In this document: positions 1 through 8,428 of the stretch, piece by piece | Layout: each line of letters opens with the position of its first letter | Position numbering within the stretch: the first letter of the stretch is position 1 | From: CAVYOD01 sp963770045 | GTDB lineage: Bacteria; Acidobacteriota; Aminicenantia; Aminicenantales; CAVYOD01 | Assembly (NCBI GenBank): GCA_963770045.1 | Contig: CAVYOD010000014.1 | Coordinates: 1 to 64,000, forward strand | Reading direction: 5' to 3' | DNA length: 64,000 nucleotides | Made by a program: the position numbers and the translations under genes | Notes under the pieces: generated by a model | Database searches by the model: none | The model's input: only the letters and a program-made list of their open reading frames with translations | Told to the model about the DNA's origin: nothing

Positions 1-228
1 GTGGTCTCTTTCATCCGGGGCTTTCAATAAAGACAGCACCCGACTGTAATGGAAGACATTTCTTTCCTCGCTATTGGCCAACATAACTGGAAATCCCTGC
101 CAAAGCCGGGAATTCTCGCTTTTCACGACATCGGCCAGAATCTCATTTGCATCCTCATGTTCGTCTGTTTCGAATAGGGGATAGCCGAGCCGGCGCACCT
201 TCTTGACAAGATCCTCACTATTTTCCAT
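1..228 (-). CDS. Hypothetical protein, 3' part cut by window edge
   Basis: Reading from an ATG at 228 towards the window start gives an open frame beginning MENSEDLVKKVRRLGYPLFE and running 76 residues to the edge without a stop. Its start overlaps the end of the nucleotidyltransferase-like gene by 11 bases, so the two are probably translationally coupled and form one operon. The protein is acidic and soluble with no signal peptide or membrane segment. I do not recognise a family. The tight coupling to a nucleotidyltransferase-fold protein suggests a two-component accessory module, but that is inference from position only. Confidence 0.6.
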   Translation of the reverse strand, partial: MENSEDLVKKVRRLGYPLFETDEHEDANEILADVVKSENSRLWQGFPVMLANSEERNVFHYSRVLSLLKAPDERDH

Positions 229-805
229 TTGAATTCCTCTTCCTGATGAGCCTTAAGAAATACTCTAGATTTTTCATTATTCTCTCCTCTGAAATATCGT
301 AGGAGGCTGTTTCTCGAAATCTTTTCTCGAATAACTCGAGATCGATTTCTTTTCCTTTGTGGCTTATCAATGCCAGGCAATCATCCATATCAGCAGTTGC
401 TCCTCTGAACAATTTGCTGATGAGAAGATCATAATAATTAAGAACGCCCAGATAGATGTAGCTGAATTCTTTAATCAATATATGGTTCTTTGGCTCCAAG
501 GGTGACTCCAATAAATCTGTTGTATGAACCCGGGGACCTCTGAATAGATCAAAGACAAAATCGTCTCCTCTCCTCAGGCCGGAACCGCTTACGGATTTAT
601 ATCCGAGCTGATTCAGTGTTCTGACAAGATATTCATACTCCCCGATGTCGGGGACAATAAAATCAATATCCTTGGTCGATGGTTTGATATTGAGCAAAGT
701 CAGGGCTGTACCGCCACAGGCAATCAGCCTGACCTGCTTTCTGATAAAGCTGTCCCAGTCCGCCAATCGACTTAAGAGGCGTTCTTTGTCAGCTCTGTTA
801 TTCAT
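218..805 (-). CDS. Nucleotidyltransferase-fold protein (DUF6036/AbiEii-like)
   Basis: A 195-residue protein starting MNNRADKERLLSRL. The frame stays open to 853, but the extra 16 residues are hydrophobic and lie in the AT-rich promoter region, so I chose the ATG at 805. Near residue 30 it has GGTALTLLNI followed by KDIDFIV, the Gly-Gly/Thr and Asp-x-Asp pattern of minimal nucleotidyltransferase folds. This group includes DUF6036 proteins and AbiEii-type toxins. Such proteins may transfer nucleotides to protein or RNA targets; the substrate here is unknown. The stop overlaps the next gene by 11 bases. A toxin-antitoxin or abortive-infection role is possible but is not shown by the sequence. 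Confidence 0.6.
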   Translation of the reverse strand: MNNRADKERLLSRLADWDSFIRKQVRLIACGGTALTLLNIKPSTKDIDFIVPDIGEYEYLVRTLNQLGYKSVSGSGLRRGDDFVFDLFRGPRVHTTDLLESPLEPKNHILIKEFSYIYLGVLNYYDLLISKLFRGATADMDDCLALISHKGKEIDLELFEKRFRETASYDISEERIMKNLEYFLRLIRKRNSNGK

Positions 806-822
806 ACAAATACTTGCATCAA

Positions 823-840
823 TGTATACAATAAATTGTA
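823..840 (-). promoter_or_regulatory. Palindromic operator/promoter candidate before the nucleotidyltransferase pair
   Basis: Two overlapping palindromes, TGTATACA (823-830) and TACAATAAATTGTA (827-840), lie 18-35 bases upstream of the ATG at 805 in a locally AT-rich stretch. Read on the minus strand, TTGTAT, 17 bases, then TGTATA can serve as -35/-10. A self-repressing operator overlapping the promoter is typical of small coupled gene pairs. No regulator is visible in the window. Confidence 0.4.
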
Positions 841-1019
841 TGAATAGATACAAAATATTTTAAGGTTTGTCAAGAGAAATAAAATAGAAAAAAGGCAGTC
901 CCGAAAATTCAACAGGATTTCGAGTTCTTGAGATCGATCTGAGGCTGGCGATATCATCCCCTTATGTTGGCAAGCGTTGTTCCCGAGCCTGTGATGCGGG
1001 GCGCGCGCGAGGCAATAAA

Positions 1020-1235
1020 GCAAACTCTTATCCTTTAAGATTTGCCCCTTAATATGGACCATGGCGATATAAGTCTGGCCTTCAGCCTCATTGATTTCAT
1101 AGATATTGCAGATATAGGGATCGTCCAAGGCTTCCGCCGCTTGCGCCTCCTCAACGGACCGTGATCAGGCCTGGGGATCTCCGGTGAATTGAGCTGGCAG
1201 GAACTTCAGCATCCTGCCAACGAATCGGCCGACGA
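1020..1235 (-). pseudogene. Remnant of a Ser/Thr protein kinase N-lobe
   Basis: Two minus-strand frames carry consecutive pieces of a bacterial Hanks-type kinase. The first, ending near 1167, reads LKFLPAQFTGDPQA, matching the beta3 lysine strand and following helix (usually ALKFLP..). The second, about 1160-1020, reads EEAQAAEALDDPYICNIYEI and then NEAEGQTYIAM, matching the alphaC helix to hinge region. A frame change separates them, and sequence similarity stops soon after the hinge. The glycine-rich loop, catalytic HRD and DFG segments are absent. This is a decayed fragment, and the IS630 element lies just beside it. The alternative that these are chance matches is unlikely because the two pieces are in the correct order and spacing. 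Confidence 0.6.
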
Positions 1236-1380
1236 CCTTCGGAAGAATACTCGAAAGTTGCGCCGAAAAAGGTAAAATTTGTCCTCGAAAATTGGTAGCG
1301 ATTCCGGCAGAATCCATATGGGGTCTCCTCAGGGAACTCTCTAACCGAGAGAAGCCCTCGAAGGTAAAGGGAGCCTTCAT

Positions 1381-1639
1381 TCTACCTCATCAAGTGCCAC
1401 CATTTTTGCGATTCCAGATAAAATTCCATGGATCTGTAAAATTTACACGAGCTTAGAAGAATCTGCCCCCGATTAGTGGGGAAAGTCCTGCAAAAGGCTT
1501 GCGGACTTTTATGGATTATTTTAAGATAATACTGCGATATTGCGGGGATATTAAATGGGACCGCATAATTTACGACGATCTCCAGGGAAAATTTGTATCG
1601 AATGCTGCATGCGGTATATTGACAGTTAGGCGGAAGGGC
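1381..1639. other. Intergenic, no gene recognised
   Basis: This stretch lies between the kinase remnant and the IS630 end. It has mixed composition and frequent stops in all frames, and I see no promoter or RNA signal. It is probably decayed coding DNA. Confidence 0.4.
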
Positions 1640-1643
1640 AAAT

Positions 1644-1680
1644 TATTACCGGGAGCGATAAATTGATTGCATTTAGGCGG
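1644..1680. repeat. IS630 terminal inverted repeat, left end
   Basis: It begins TATTACCGGGAGCGATAAAT and overlaps the last codons of the transposase. It pairs with the repeat at 2723-2757 in inverted orientation. Confidence 0.55.
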
Positions 1681-2707
1681 CATAACGGACGCTTTCATGC
1701 TTGAAATAATTCCTGACGATGCGCGGATGCCGTTGTCGACTTCTGAGGTAGCCGGAAATATCTTTTCGCATCTCCGGCTCGTTGGACGGCCGCCGTCGTC
1801 CCACCGCATTGCTTTTGACGTCCTGATTCAGATACTCGTCCGGATTCAAGTCCGGTCGATAACCCGGAAGATAAAACAATCGCACCCGTCGTCCTTTCTT
1901 TTTCAACCAGGTTTTCACCGTCACCGACCGATGCGCCGGAAGACGGTCCACGATCAGGAAGATTCTCCGCGGCACTTGCCGTTCCAGCCGACGCATAAAA
2001 TCGATGAACAGCTCGGCCTTCAACCGTTGACGCAGGACCATAAAGTACAGTCGTCCGCGGTTGGTGATCGCCGAGATCACTCCGCAGCCGAATCTCTGGC
2101 CCGTTCCCGGAATCACGGGCGTCCGCCCTCTCAGCCCCCAACTGGTCCCCGTCACATGATCCGACCGCAATCCCATCTCGTCGCCCCAGTAGATTTCGGC
2201 CTTTTCCCTCTGGGCCAGGGCTTTGATCGCCGGATATTCCACCTCCAGCCAGCGGCGAACCGCCTCCGGGTCCGCTTCGAACGCCCGCCGAATCGGCTTT
2301 TGCGGCGTAAATCCCCACGTTCTCAAGTACCGGCCAACCGTCCAGACCGAGACGCCCAGGCCATACTTCCGTTCGATCAATTGCCCAACCGCTTCCCGTG
2401 TCCAGAGATAAAACGGCAATCTCAGCTGATCGGGCGGTTTGTTGGCAATCGCTCGGGCGACCCAATCCATCTGTCTTGGCGGCAACGTCTTGCCGAACGG
2501 ACGCCCTTTCCGCTTCGCCGCCAGGACGTCGAGACTGCGGTTTCGGGACTTCTTGATCCAGACGCCCACGGTCTGGCGCGTGATGCCGAAGATCCGGGCA
2601 GCTTCGAGTTGAGTCATGCCGCCGCGGACGGCCTGAACGGCGCGGCGTCGGAGCTCTTCTTGAGTGACCGAAGGCAACGATCTCGCATCTTTGTTGTCCA
2701 TAACCAT
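1673..2707 (-). CDS. IS630-family transposase
   Basis: A complete 344-residue DDE transposase, the usual length for the full IS630 family. The first ~60 residues form a helix-turn-helix (GGMTQLEAARIFGITRQTVG), followed by a linker and a second winged-helix-like segment (YGLGVSVWTVGRYLRTWGF). The catalytic domain shows the three acidic positions: GDEMG, then LIVDRLPAHRS (family consensus LDNLPVH), then LPGYRPDLNPDEYLNQDVK. It cuts and joins DNA at TA sites. ATG codons at 2707 and 2701 are both possible starts. The frame is unbroken, unlike many genes nearby. Confidence 0.92.
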   Translation of the reverse strand: MVMDNKDARSLPSVTQEELRRRAVQAVRGGMTQLEAARIFGITRQTVGVWIKKSRNRSLDVLAAKRKGRPFGKTLPPRQMDWVARAIANKPPDQLRLPFYLWTREAVGQLIERKYGLGVSVWTVGRYLRTWGFTPQKPIRRAFEADPEAVRRWLEVEYPAIKALAQREKAEIYWGDEMGLRSDHVTGTSWGLRGRTPVIPGTGQRFGCGVISAITNRGRLYFMVLRQRLKAELFIDFMRRLERQVPRRIFLIVDRLPAHRSVTVKTWLKKKGRRVRLFYLPGYRPDLNPDEYLNQDVKSNAVGRRRPSNEPEMRKDISGYLRSRQRHPRIVRNYFKHESVRYAA

Positions 2708-2722
2708 AGTCTATCATATCAG

Positions 2723-2757
2723 AAACCAATTTGCAAGCTATTTATTGCTCTGATTAA
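2723..2757. repeat. IS630 terminal inverted repeat, right end
   Basis: This lies just upstream of the transposase start. Its reverse complement begins TATTAATCAGAGCAATAAAT and aligns with the left end at 1644-1680. It probably also carries the transposase promoter. Confidence 0.55.
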
Positions 2758-2764
2758 TAACTCG

Positions 2765-2985
2765 TGAGAATGGTCATGCCCGAAACTCTCACAAACGGTT
2801 TGGATTACGTACGCTTGCTGCGGAAGCCTTGACGGAGTTCTATCGTGCGCTTTAACTTCTACTTGCACGTTCCGCTCCGCAACTTCGGGATAGCGGATCA
2901 GCAGAATGCTCTAACCTAATAATGGCAGGAGAATCGGCACCTACCATCTTCTGAGTCCCTTACAATCAGATCCGCAGCCTCTCTG
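2765..2985. other. Intergenic, no gene recognised
   Basis: Flank of the insertion element. I find no convincing frame, RNA or promoter. Confidence 0.35.
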
Positions 2986-2989
2986 GCCC

Positions 2990-3277
2990 TGGCCCCGGGG
3001 CCGGACTATTGGCGCTCATCAGAACAAAACGGGGGCCGATGCGGTCTTCTATCCATCATGCGTTCACATCGAGCTGGACTACGATCTAGATGTCGAGATT
3101 GCGGACGCCTACACGACAATAGCCGGACTTCTTCAGGCGTGGTTCAAGACGCTGGACTACCAGGATCGGCCGCCCGAGGCCGGCTATCGGCGGGTGCTTG
3201 ACCTGGCGGGCGCCGATGAGCTATGGGGACCCACTTCCGCCACGGGACTTCGATGGGTTTCCCGTGGACATTGGTGA
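2990..3277 (+). pseudogene. Orphan reading frame ahead of the 3216 gene, probably its shifted 5' part
   Basis: An open frame without an obvious start codon reads VFYPSCVHIELDYDLDVEI and then DAYTTIAGLLQAWFKTLDYQ before ending at a TGA at 3275-3277. It has protein-like composition (amphipathic helices, few rare residues). It overlaps the following gene by about 60 bases in another frame. The likeliest reading is that one longer gene has been split by a frameshift near 3200. A separate small gene with a non-standard start is the alternative. I recognise no family. Confidence 0.35.
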
Positions 3278-3902
3278 CCAGAGGGACGCGGAGTACGTAT
3301 CCAACTTCTTGGCGGCCTTCCCTGTGCCAGGGCACTCTCTCCATGATGGAGAACTCCGATACTACTGGAGCCGCTCGATTGACACGAACACCAGCAGAAC
3401 TAGCTCTCCCGAGTTCGCGCGCAGGCGATCAGCACACCTTGAGCGACTGCACAGCTGCATCGGACGCTATTGCCGGATAGCGGAAGAAATGGACCCCCAG
3501 ACCGATGCGCCGGGCGTGCTCGACGAGATGGGAACGGTCGTGAACCAGATTGCCGAGGCGACCGCAGGGTACTGCCACCCGCAGGCTAGACTTCCCGAGA
3601 GGTATAACAGCGAGCTGCTGAAATTGCATAGGTTGAACCCTAGCAAGAACACGCCTCGAGCATGGGTGCTGCTCCACTACGGCCTTGCCGCGTGCCCCGT
3701 GCCTGAGAAGGACCTTCTTGACAACCTGCTTGAGACTGTTAAGGCGCGGAATGAACTTGTTCACGAGACACAGGATTTGTTAGAGCACAAGCTCGTGCCA
3801 AGGCGGCGCACAGTTGCAACACCTGAGGCTGCCGAGAGGGCTGTTGGGACCGCCAAGAAGCTGATTCACTTCGCCCGAGAGAGCATAGGAATGCCAATAT
3901 GA
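3216..3902 (+). CDS. Hypothetical protein with HEPN-like C-terminus
   Basis: A 228-residue protein from an ATG at 3216 (MSYGDPLPPRDFDGF); the frame also opens 18 bases earlier with TTG. It is soluble and helical with no signal peptide. Near the C-terminus the segment VKARNELVHETQDLLE resembles the R-N-x-x-V-H pattern seen in HEPN-type and related helical-bundle proteins, several of which are RNases of defence modules, but the match is one motif only. No ribosome-binding site is evident, which supports the idea that the true start lies upstream in the shifted frame. It sits beside an insertion sequence in a zone of gene decay, consistent with horizontal origin. Confidence 0.45.
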   Translation: MSYGDPLPPRDFDGFPVDIGDQRDAEYVSNFLAAFPVPGHSLHDGELRYYWSRSIDTNTSRTSSPEFARRRSAHLERLHSCIGRYCRIAEEMDPQTDAPGVLDEMGTVVNQIAEATAGYCHPQARLPERYNSELLKLHRLNPSKNTPRAWVLLHYGLAACPVPEKDLLDNLLETVKARNELVHETQDLLEHKLVPRRRTVATPEAAERAVGTAKKLIHFARESIGMPI

Positions 3903-4215
3903 GCGTCCAGCCGCCTAGCCGCTTGCTGGAGCGGACGCAGCCTGGGCGCGATAATCCGGTGTGAATATGTCGGCTGCGCCGCTCAGCTGGCAGCCGTGAC
4001 CGAAGCTATATCCATCGAAAAATCCCGAGGCGAATACGAGGCCCTCGAAGGGATGGCCTGGGCGACCTGCCGGGACGAATTCCCGACGCCTCATTTCCCG
4101 GTTTCTGTCGGCCCGCATTTCCACACTTAACCTTCGGGCGCACCCCGGTCTCAAAAAAGTGCTATCCGCCAACCGACTGCGGGGGCGGCGACGTTTCCCT
4201 CGAAAAACCCGAGTT
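3903..4215. other. Intergenic, nothing certain
   Basis: An 85-codon minus-strand frame exists here (3915-4172) but has no ribosome-binding site and no recognisable motif. I treat the gap as unassigned. Confidence 0.3.
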
Positions 4216-5106
4216 CTATTGCGCCCTCAGCGTCCTGAATCCCTTGCCCAGCGCCTCGTGGGCCGCACCAATGACCATGAAAGCCTCAGGGTCCAGCTCG
4301 CGGACAATCGCTTTCAATGTCGCGACCTCGGCGCGGGAAATCACGCAATACAGGACGGGCCGTGAAGTCCCTGAGTATGCTCCCGTCCCCTCCAGGAATG
4401 TGACTCCGCGCTCCAAATCGTCCATCACACGATGGGAAACCGCCTCAGGTCGAGCTGTGACAATCATCGCCGTGCGGGCGGTCCCTCCGCCCTCAAGGAC
4501 GGTCTCCGACACGAGTCCGCTGACATACAACGTGATCATCGCGTACAGAGCCTGTTTCCAGCCGAAGATGAATCCCGCAGACAATATGACGGCGGTGTCC
4601 ACCGTTAAATAACTTTGGGTCATCGAAATCCCGCGCCATCTGTTCAGGATGCGCGCCAGAATGTCCGAGCCGCCGCTCGTGCCGCCGGCGCGGTACACCA
4701 ATCCATACCCGATGCCGCTGGCGATCGCGCCGTAGAGGGAGTTCAAAAAGAGATCGCCCTTCAAGTCATTGATGAGTGTCGTCGCCGCACCGTGTGCCCC
4801 GAACATGGGCAGCTTCAATATCAAGTCTGTGAATAGAGAGTACGCAACAATCGCCAGAGCCGTCCGCACCCCGAAGCGACGTCCGCCGAGGAAACGCCAG
4901 CCGAGCAGGAAAAGCGGGACATTGCCGATCAGCACCATCAACCCGATCGGCCAGCCCGTGAAGTGATTGATCAACTGCGAAATGCCGCTCATGCCCCCGG
5001 AGGCCAATTTCGCCGGGACAAAGAACAAACGCAGGCTCACTGCCTGAACCAGCGCGCCCAGGACGATAAATGTGTAGTCGCGGATCGTTGGCCAATGTTT
5101 TTTCAT
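4216..5106 (-). CDS. YitT family membrane protein (DUF161/DUF2179)
   Basis: A 296-residue protein of typical YitT length. The first ~190 residues carry about five or six hydrophobic segments, including the family motif region FFVPAKLASGGMSGISQLI after the first helix and the conserved RAGGTSGGSDILARIL. The last ~90 residues are a soluble DUF2179 domain (ARPEAVSHRVMDDLERGVTF, GTGAYSGTSRPVLYCVISRAEV) that faces the cytoplasm in this family. It is an integral inner-membrane protein; the transported substrate of the family is not settled. It is transcribed alone, divergent from the hydrolase at 5280. The frame is intact. Confidence 0.9.
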   Translation of the reverse strand: MKKHWPTIRDYTFIVLGALVQAVSLRLFFVPAKLASGGMSGISQLINHFTGWPIGLMVLIGNVPLFLLGWRFLGGRRFGVRTALAIVAYSLFTDLILKLPMFGAHGAATTLINDLKGDLFLNSLYGAIASGIGYGLVYRAGGTSGGSDILARILNRWRGISMTQSYLTVDTAVILSAGFIFGWKQALYAMITLYVSGLVSETVLEGGGTARTAMIVTARPEAVSHRVMDDLERGVTFLEGTGAYSGTSRPVLYCVISRAEVATLKAIVRELDPEAFMVIGAAHEALGKGFRTLRAQ

Positions 5107-5238
5107 ATTTCATCACCTTCTCTGAAAAGAGAAAACAGCCGCAACATTATAACCGAAAGTTGAACTTAATTTGAAATTCATTCCGGACGGGCGTGACCCC
5201 TTGCCCAATTTTTTGCCCTCCTCCCCGATCAGACGATG

Positions 5239-5244
5239 TATAAT
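5239..5244 (+). promoter_or_regulatory. -10 box candidate for the 5280 hydrolase
   Basis: A perfect TATAAT lies 35 bases before the ATG at 5280. The only TTG-type -35 hexamer (TTGCCC) is 20 bases away, so the match is partial. Confidence 0.4.
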
Positions 5245-5279
5245 ACGATCTGCAAGAAATTTCTTAACGGGGAGAGGCC

Positions 5280-6518
5280 ATGACTCAGCGAAAAAAACGC
5301 GCCTCGGTCAGAATTTTGTGGACGTGCATGGCTGCGCTGGCAACCGTTCTCTTCGCTCGCCCGATCATTTCGGAAAGAACAGACTTGGATGATTTCATCC
5401 TGGAAAAAATGAAGGCCGATCACGCTCCCGGCCTTGCTGCCTGCATTGTCAAAAAAGACAAGCTTGTCTGGGCCCGGGGATTCGGCTGGGCGGATATTGA
5501 GAAAAAAATGCCGATGACGGCGGATACGATTCAGAATATCGGCTCGATTTCGAAAACAATAACCGCTACAGCGGTCATGCAGCTCTGGGAAAAGGGCATG
5601 TTCAAGCTGGACGACGATGTGAACGGCTATCTGGCTTTCAAGGTGCGGAATCCCCACTTCCCGGATGACCCCATCACCTTCCGGCAGCTCCTGACTCACA
5701 CATCTTCCATCAAAGACGGCCCCGCTTATGGAGAAAGCTATACCTGCGGGGATCCGACGATCTCGCTCAAAGACTGGATAAAGGGATATTTAACGCCCGA
5801 AGGCAAATATTTCAATAAAGAGGGAAATTTCCACCCTTGGAAGCCCGGGACGGAAAACATTCCGAAAGGGTCCAGGGCTTATACCAACGTGGGATTCGGG
5901 CTGTTGGGTTACCTCGTCGAGGTCATATCCGGCAAGGATTTTGCCCGATACTGCAAGAAAAATATTTTTGCCCCTTTGGGAATGAAGCATACTGGATGGT
6001 ATCTGGCAGAGGTGGACGTCTCGAATCATGCTATTCCCTACACCTACATTCCGGAGAATTTCAAATTGGGCGAGGGAAAGGCCTTCGAAACTCTCCTGCC
6101 CAGATATGGAAAAGATAGACAATCCGCAAAACAGGGAGAACTTTTCGCCCATTGCCTGTACAGTTTCCCAAACTACCCTGATGGATTGATACGCACGAGC
6201 GTCCGGGAGCTATCCCAGTTTTTGCGGGCCTACATCAACAACGGCCTTTATGAAAACAAAAAGATCCTGCAGAAAGAGACCATCCAGAGCATGCTCTCTG
6301 ATCAACACTTCGGAAGGGGGTTGTGCTGGTCCACGCACAGGCTTGGTAACGGCGACCTCACTTGGGGCCACAGTGGAGGAGATCCCGGCATTTCAACCCT
6401 CATGCTCTTCCGTCCCAAAGACGGCGCCGGAGTGATCATCTTTTTCAACTTTGACAGCCCGAGCAAAGCGGACGGAGAGATTCTTAACCGTCTCTTTGAA
6501 GAAGCGGCGAAATCTTAG
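5280..6518 (+). CDS. Beta-lactamase-fold serine hydrolase (class C/esterase family)
   Basis: A 412-residue protein preceded by GGGGAGAGG. The N-terminus MTQRKKRASVRIL plus a hydrophobic stretch is a signal peptide or anchor, placing it in the periplasm. It has all three active-site elements of the penicillin-binding-protein-like family: SxxK at residues 89-92 (SISK, the nucleophile), YxN near residue 200 (AYTNVGFG) and HSGG near residue 365 (WGHSGGDPG), the class C/esterase form of the KTG triad. Such enzymes include D-amino peptidases, esterases and AmpC-like lactamases; the substrate cannot be told from motifs. Acting in a proteolytic organism, a peptide or D-amino-acid substrate is plausible. 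Intact frame. Confidence 0.88.
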   Translation: MTQRKKRASVRILWTCMAALATVLFARPIISERTDLDDFILEKMKADHAPGLAACIVKKDKLVWARGFGWADIEKKMPMTADTIQNIGSISKTITATAVMQLWEKGMFKLDDDVNGYLAFKVRNPHFPDDPITFRQLLTHTSSIKDGPAYGESYTCGDPTISLKDWIKGYLTPEGKYFNKEGNFHPWKPGTENIPKGSRAYTNVGFGLLGYLVEVISGKDFARYCKKNIFAPLGMKHTGWYLAEVDVSNHAIPYTYIPENFKLGEGKAFETLLPRYGKDRQSAKQGELFAHCLYSFPNYPDGLIRTSVRELSQFLRAYINNGLYENKKILQKETIQSMLSDQHFGRGLCWSTHRLGNGDLTWGHSGGDPGISTLMLFRPKDGAGVIIFFNFDSPSKADGEILNRLFEEAAKS

Positions 6519-6728
6519 CGGAGTCCGGATTTTCACCGAATCCAGATCAAGAGGGCGGATTCGCTTTGGCTTTTTTGAGTTGGATCCACGACGAAAGCGC
6601 AAAATACTTATCGGCCATGGCACTGACCAGACCGCTCATTCTATCGTCCTGAACTCTCATCCCGAATTGAAGGATATGCGGTGAGCGCGAGGCATCGTCG
6701 GTTTTGACCGAACCGGCGGCGATGGCAT

Positions 6729-8201
6729 CTAATTGGTAATAGACGTTTCTCTTTTCTGCTTCCGCGTCCAATAAAAGTAGCCTGGGATTCCGATCGCCAG
6801 CCAGAACAAACCCATGACCGAATTGATGATCGGCGTCGCGCCGTTTCTGAAGCTCACGATGTCCGAGTACAAGGTGAAAACGATGTACACCGAAGCGAAG
6901 AGGATGAACACGATCGGTGTCACCGGATATCCCCAGACTTTATACGGACGCGGAGTGTCCGGCATTTTCTTGCGCAGCGTAAACACGCTGATCGAGGCCA
7001 GGGCGTAAAAGATCCAACTGACGAAGACCATCGTGTTGGTGAGCTGGTCAAAGGTTCCCGTCAGAACCAAGATCGACGTCCAGATCCCGAGCACGATGAG
7101 GGATTTTCCCGGCGTCCGGAAGCGGGGGTGGACGTCGCCCAGTCTGCGGAAGAAGACCTTCTCGCGGGCCATGGCGAAAGTGATTCGAGCCGGCATCATC
7201 GTCGTGCCGTTCACCGCCCCGAATGTCGAGATCATGATGGCGATGGCAATCAGACCACCACCCCAATCCCCGAGGAAGCGGTTGGCGACATCCACGGCCA
7301 CAAGATATCCCTCCGAATAATTCCTGGCCATGGTGGGCACGGGGATGATGTAGATATAAGCCAAGTTCATCAAAACGTAGAGAGCGATGATGATGACGAC
7401 CGTGATGGCCAAGGCGCGAGGCAGGTTTTTCTGGACGTCCTTGATCTCACCGGAGAGGTAGGTCAACATGATCCAGCCGTCGTAAGCCCAGAACGCGCCG
7501 GCCATCGCCATTATGAACAGGAAGAAGACGGACGAAGATCCGGCCGCGATGAGAGGACCCGACTCGGTGAAGTTGGCGAGACTCCCGTGCCCGAAGGCAA
7601 AGGCCAGAATGATAATCCCGGCGATGATCGTAATTTTGAGCGCGGAGAAGACCACCCCGATCGCGCTCCCGAATTTGACGCCGAGATAGTTGACAGTCAT
7701 CAAGAACATGATCAGGGCGATGGCGCAGAGTTTCTGGCCGATGAATTTGAAGGGGGTCATGGCGCCGATGAACGGAATGGGAATCGAAAAACTCTCCCAG
7801 GCCCCGGAGAGCCTCGGCAGCTTCACGAAGTATCCCAGCGAGTCCGCGAAGACAAAGGCGAGGGCCGCGGTCGCGCCGGTCTGGATGACGATGAAGACCG
7901 CCCAGCCGTAGAGATAGCCGATGAATTTATTGAACCCCTTGTTGAAATAGACATACTGACCGCCCGGGTCCTGGAACATGCCGGAGATTTCGGCGATGCT
8001 CAGGGCGCCCAGGAGCGTCATGATTCCGGCCACGACCCAGACCAGGATCAAGAGCTCGGCTGAGCCCAATTGGCTGGCCATCAGGGCTGGTTTTTTGAAG
8101 ATGCCGGAGCCGATGATCGAGGCCACTCCGACGGCAACGGCGGCGAAGAGTCCGAGCTCCCGCCTCAGCTCAAGGCGTGATGTTCCCTCTTGTTCTTTCA
8201 T
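6729..8201 (-). CDS. APC superfamily amino acid permease
   Basis: A 490-residue integral membrane protein with about twelve hydrophobic helices. The first helix has the substrate-binding unwound motif region VAVGVASIIGSGIFKKPALM (G-S-G-I-F), and the family hallmark TYLSGEIKDVQKNLPRALA follows helix 6. It should exchange or symport amino acids across the inner membrane. The C-terminus ends with a short basic tail (RKQKRETS). It stands alone with its own promoter, and the frame is intact. It fits the peptide-degrading gene set further along as an importer of released amino acids, though substrate specificity is unknown. Confidence 0.92.
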   Translation of the reverse strand: MKEQEGTSRLELRRELGLFAAVAVGVASIIGSGIFKKPALMASQLGSAELLILVWVVAGIMTLLGALSIAEISGMFQDPGGQYVYFNKGFNKFIGYLYGWAVFIVIQTGATAALAFVFADSLGYFVKLPRLSGAWESFSIPIPFIGAMTPFKFIGQKLCAIALIMFLMTVNYLGVKFGSAIGVVFSALKITIIAGIIILAFAFGHGSLANFTESGPLIAAGSSSVFFLFIMAMAGAFWAYDGWIMLTYLSGEIKDVQKNLPRALAITVVIIIALYVLMNLAYIYIIPVPTMARNYSEGYLVAVDVANRFLGDWGGGLIAIAIMISTFGAVNGTTMMPARITFAMAREKVFFRRLGDVHPRFRTPGKSLIVLGIWTSILVLTGTFDQLTNTMVFVSWIFYALASISVFTLRKKMPDTPRPYKVWGYPVTPIVFILFASVYIVFTLYSDIVSFRNGATPIINSVMGLFWLAIGIPGYFYWTRKQKRETSITN

Positions 8202-8225
8202 CGTCTGCTCTCCGCGGCGCCCCCG

Positions 8226-8254
8226 ATTATAGAGACAATTCCCGGACGAATCAA
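8226..8254 (-). promoter_or_regulatory. Sigma-70 promoter of the APC permease
   Basis: On the minus strand TTGATT (8254-8249), a 17-base spacer, then a perfect TATAAT (8231-8226). The -10 box lies 24 bases before the ATG at 8201. Confidence 0.65.
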
Positions 8255-8428
8255 TTTAATTAGTGGCGCCGAAGCGGAAGGCTTTTGCGCCTAAAAAGTT
8301 TGACTGGTTTCGTTTCTGGTGATATCTTCACACCAACAAGAATGAGACGGGGGAAAAAATCCGATGCCACGTCGTAGTAACCACAGGGATGATGTTTCCC
8401 CGATCTCCCTTTCGGGAAAGGAGTCTCC

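Larger units (their letters stand above)
1640..2764 (-). mobile_element. IS630-family insertion sequence
   Basis: One transposase gene is framed by imperfect inverted repeats. The left end (about 1644-1680) and the reverse complement of the right end (about 2723-2757) align over about 34 bases with roughly two thirds identity, both opening with TATTA and sharing GAGC, ATAAAT and TTGCA blocks. IS630 elements insert at TA, and TA dinucleotides occur at both candidate edges, so I cannot fix the exact ends. The transposase frame is intact, so the copy may be recent or active. Confidence 0.7.

Noticed and set aside
1667..2767. 366-codon plus-strand frame over the transposase
   Set aside because: It is antisense to a complete IS630 transposase and rich in Arg/Pro/His, typical of a shadow of a GC-rich gene.
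3915..4172. 85-codon minus-strand frame
   Set aside because: No ribosome-binding site, no motif and uncertain composition.
6547..6771. 74-codon minus-strand frame overlapping the permease end
   Set aside because: It begins inside the permease, has no ribosome-binding site and no recognisable motif. It could be a small downstream gene, but I cannot support it.
7128..8063. 311-codon plus-strand frame rich in Asp, His and Gly
   Set aside because: Antisense to the APC permease; composition is that of reversed membrane-helix codons.
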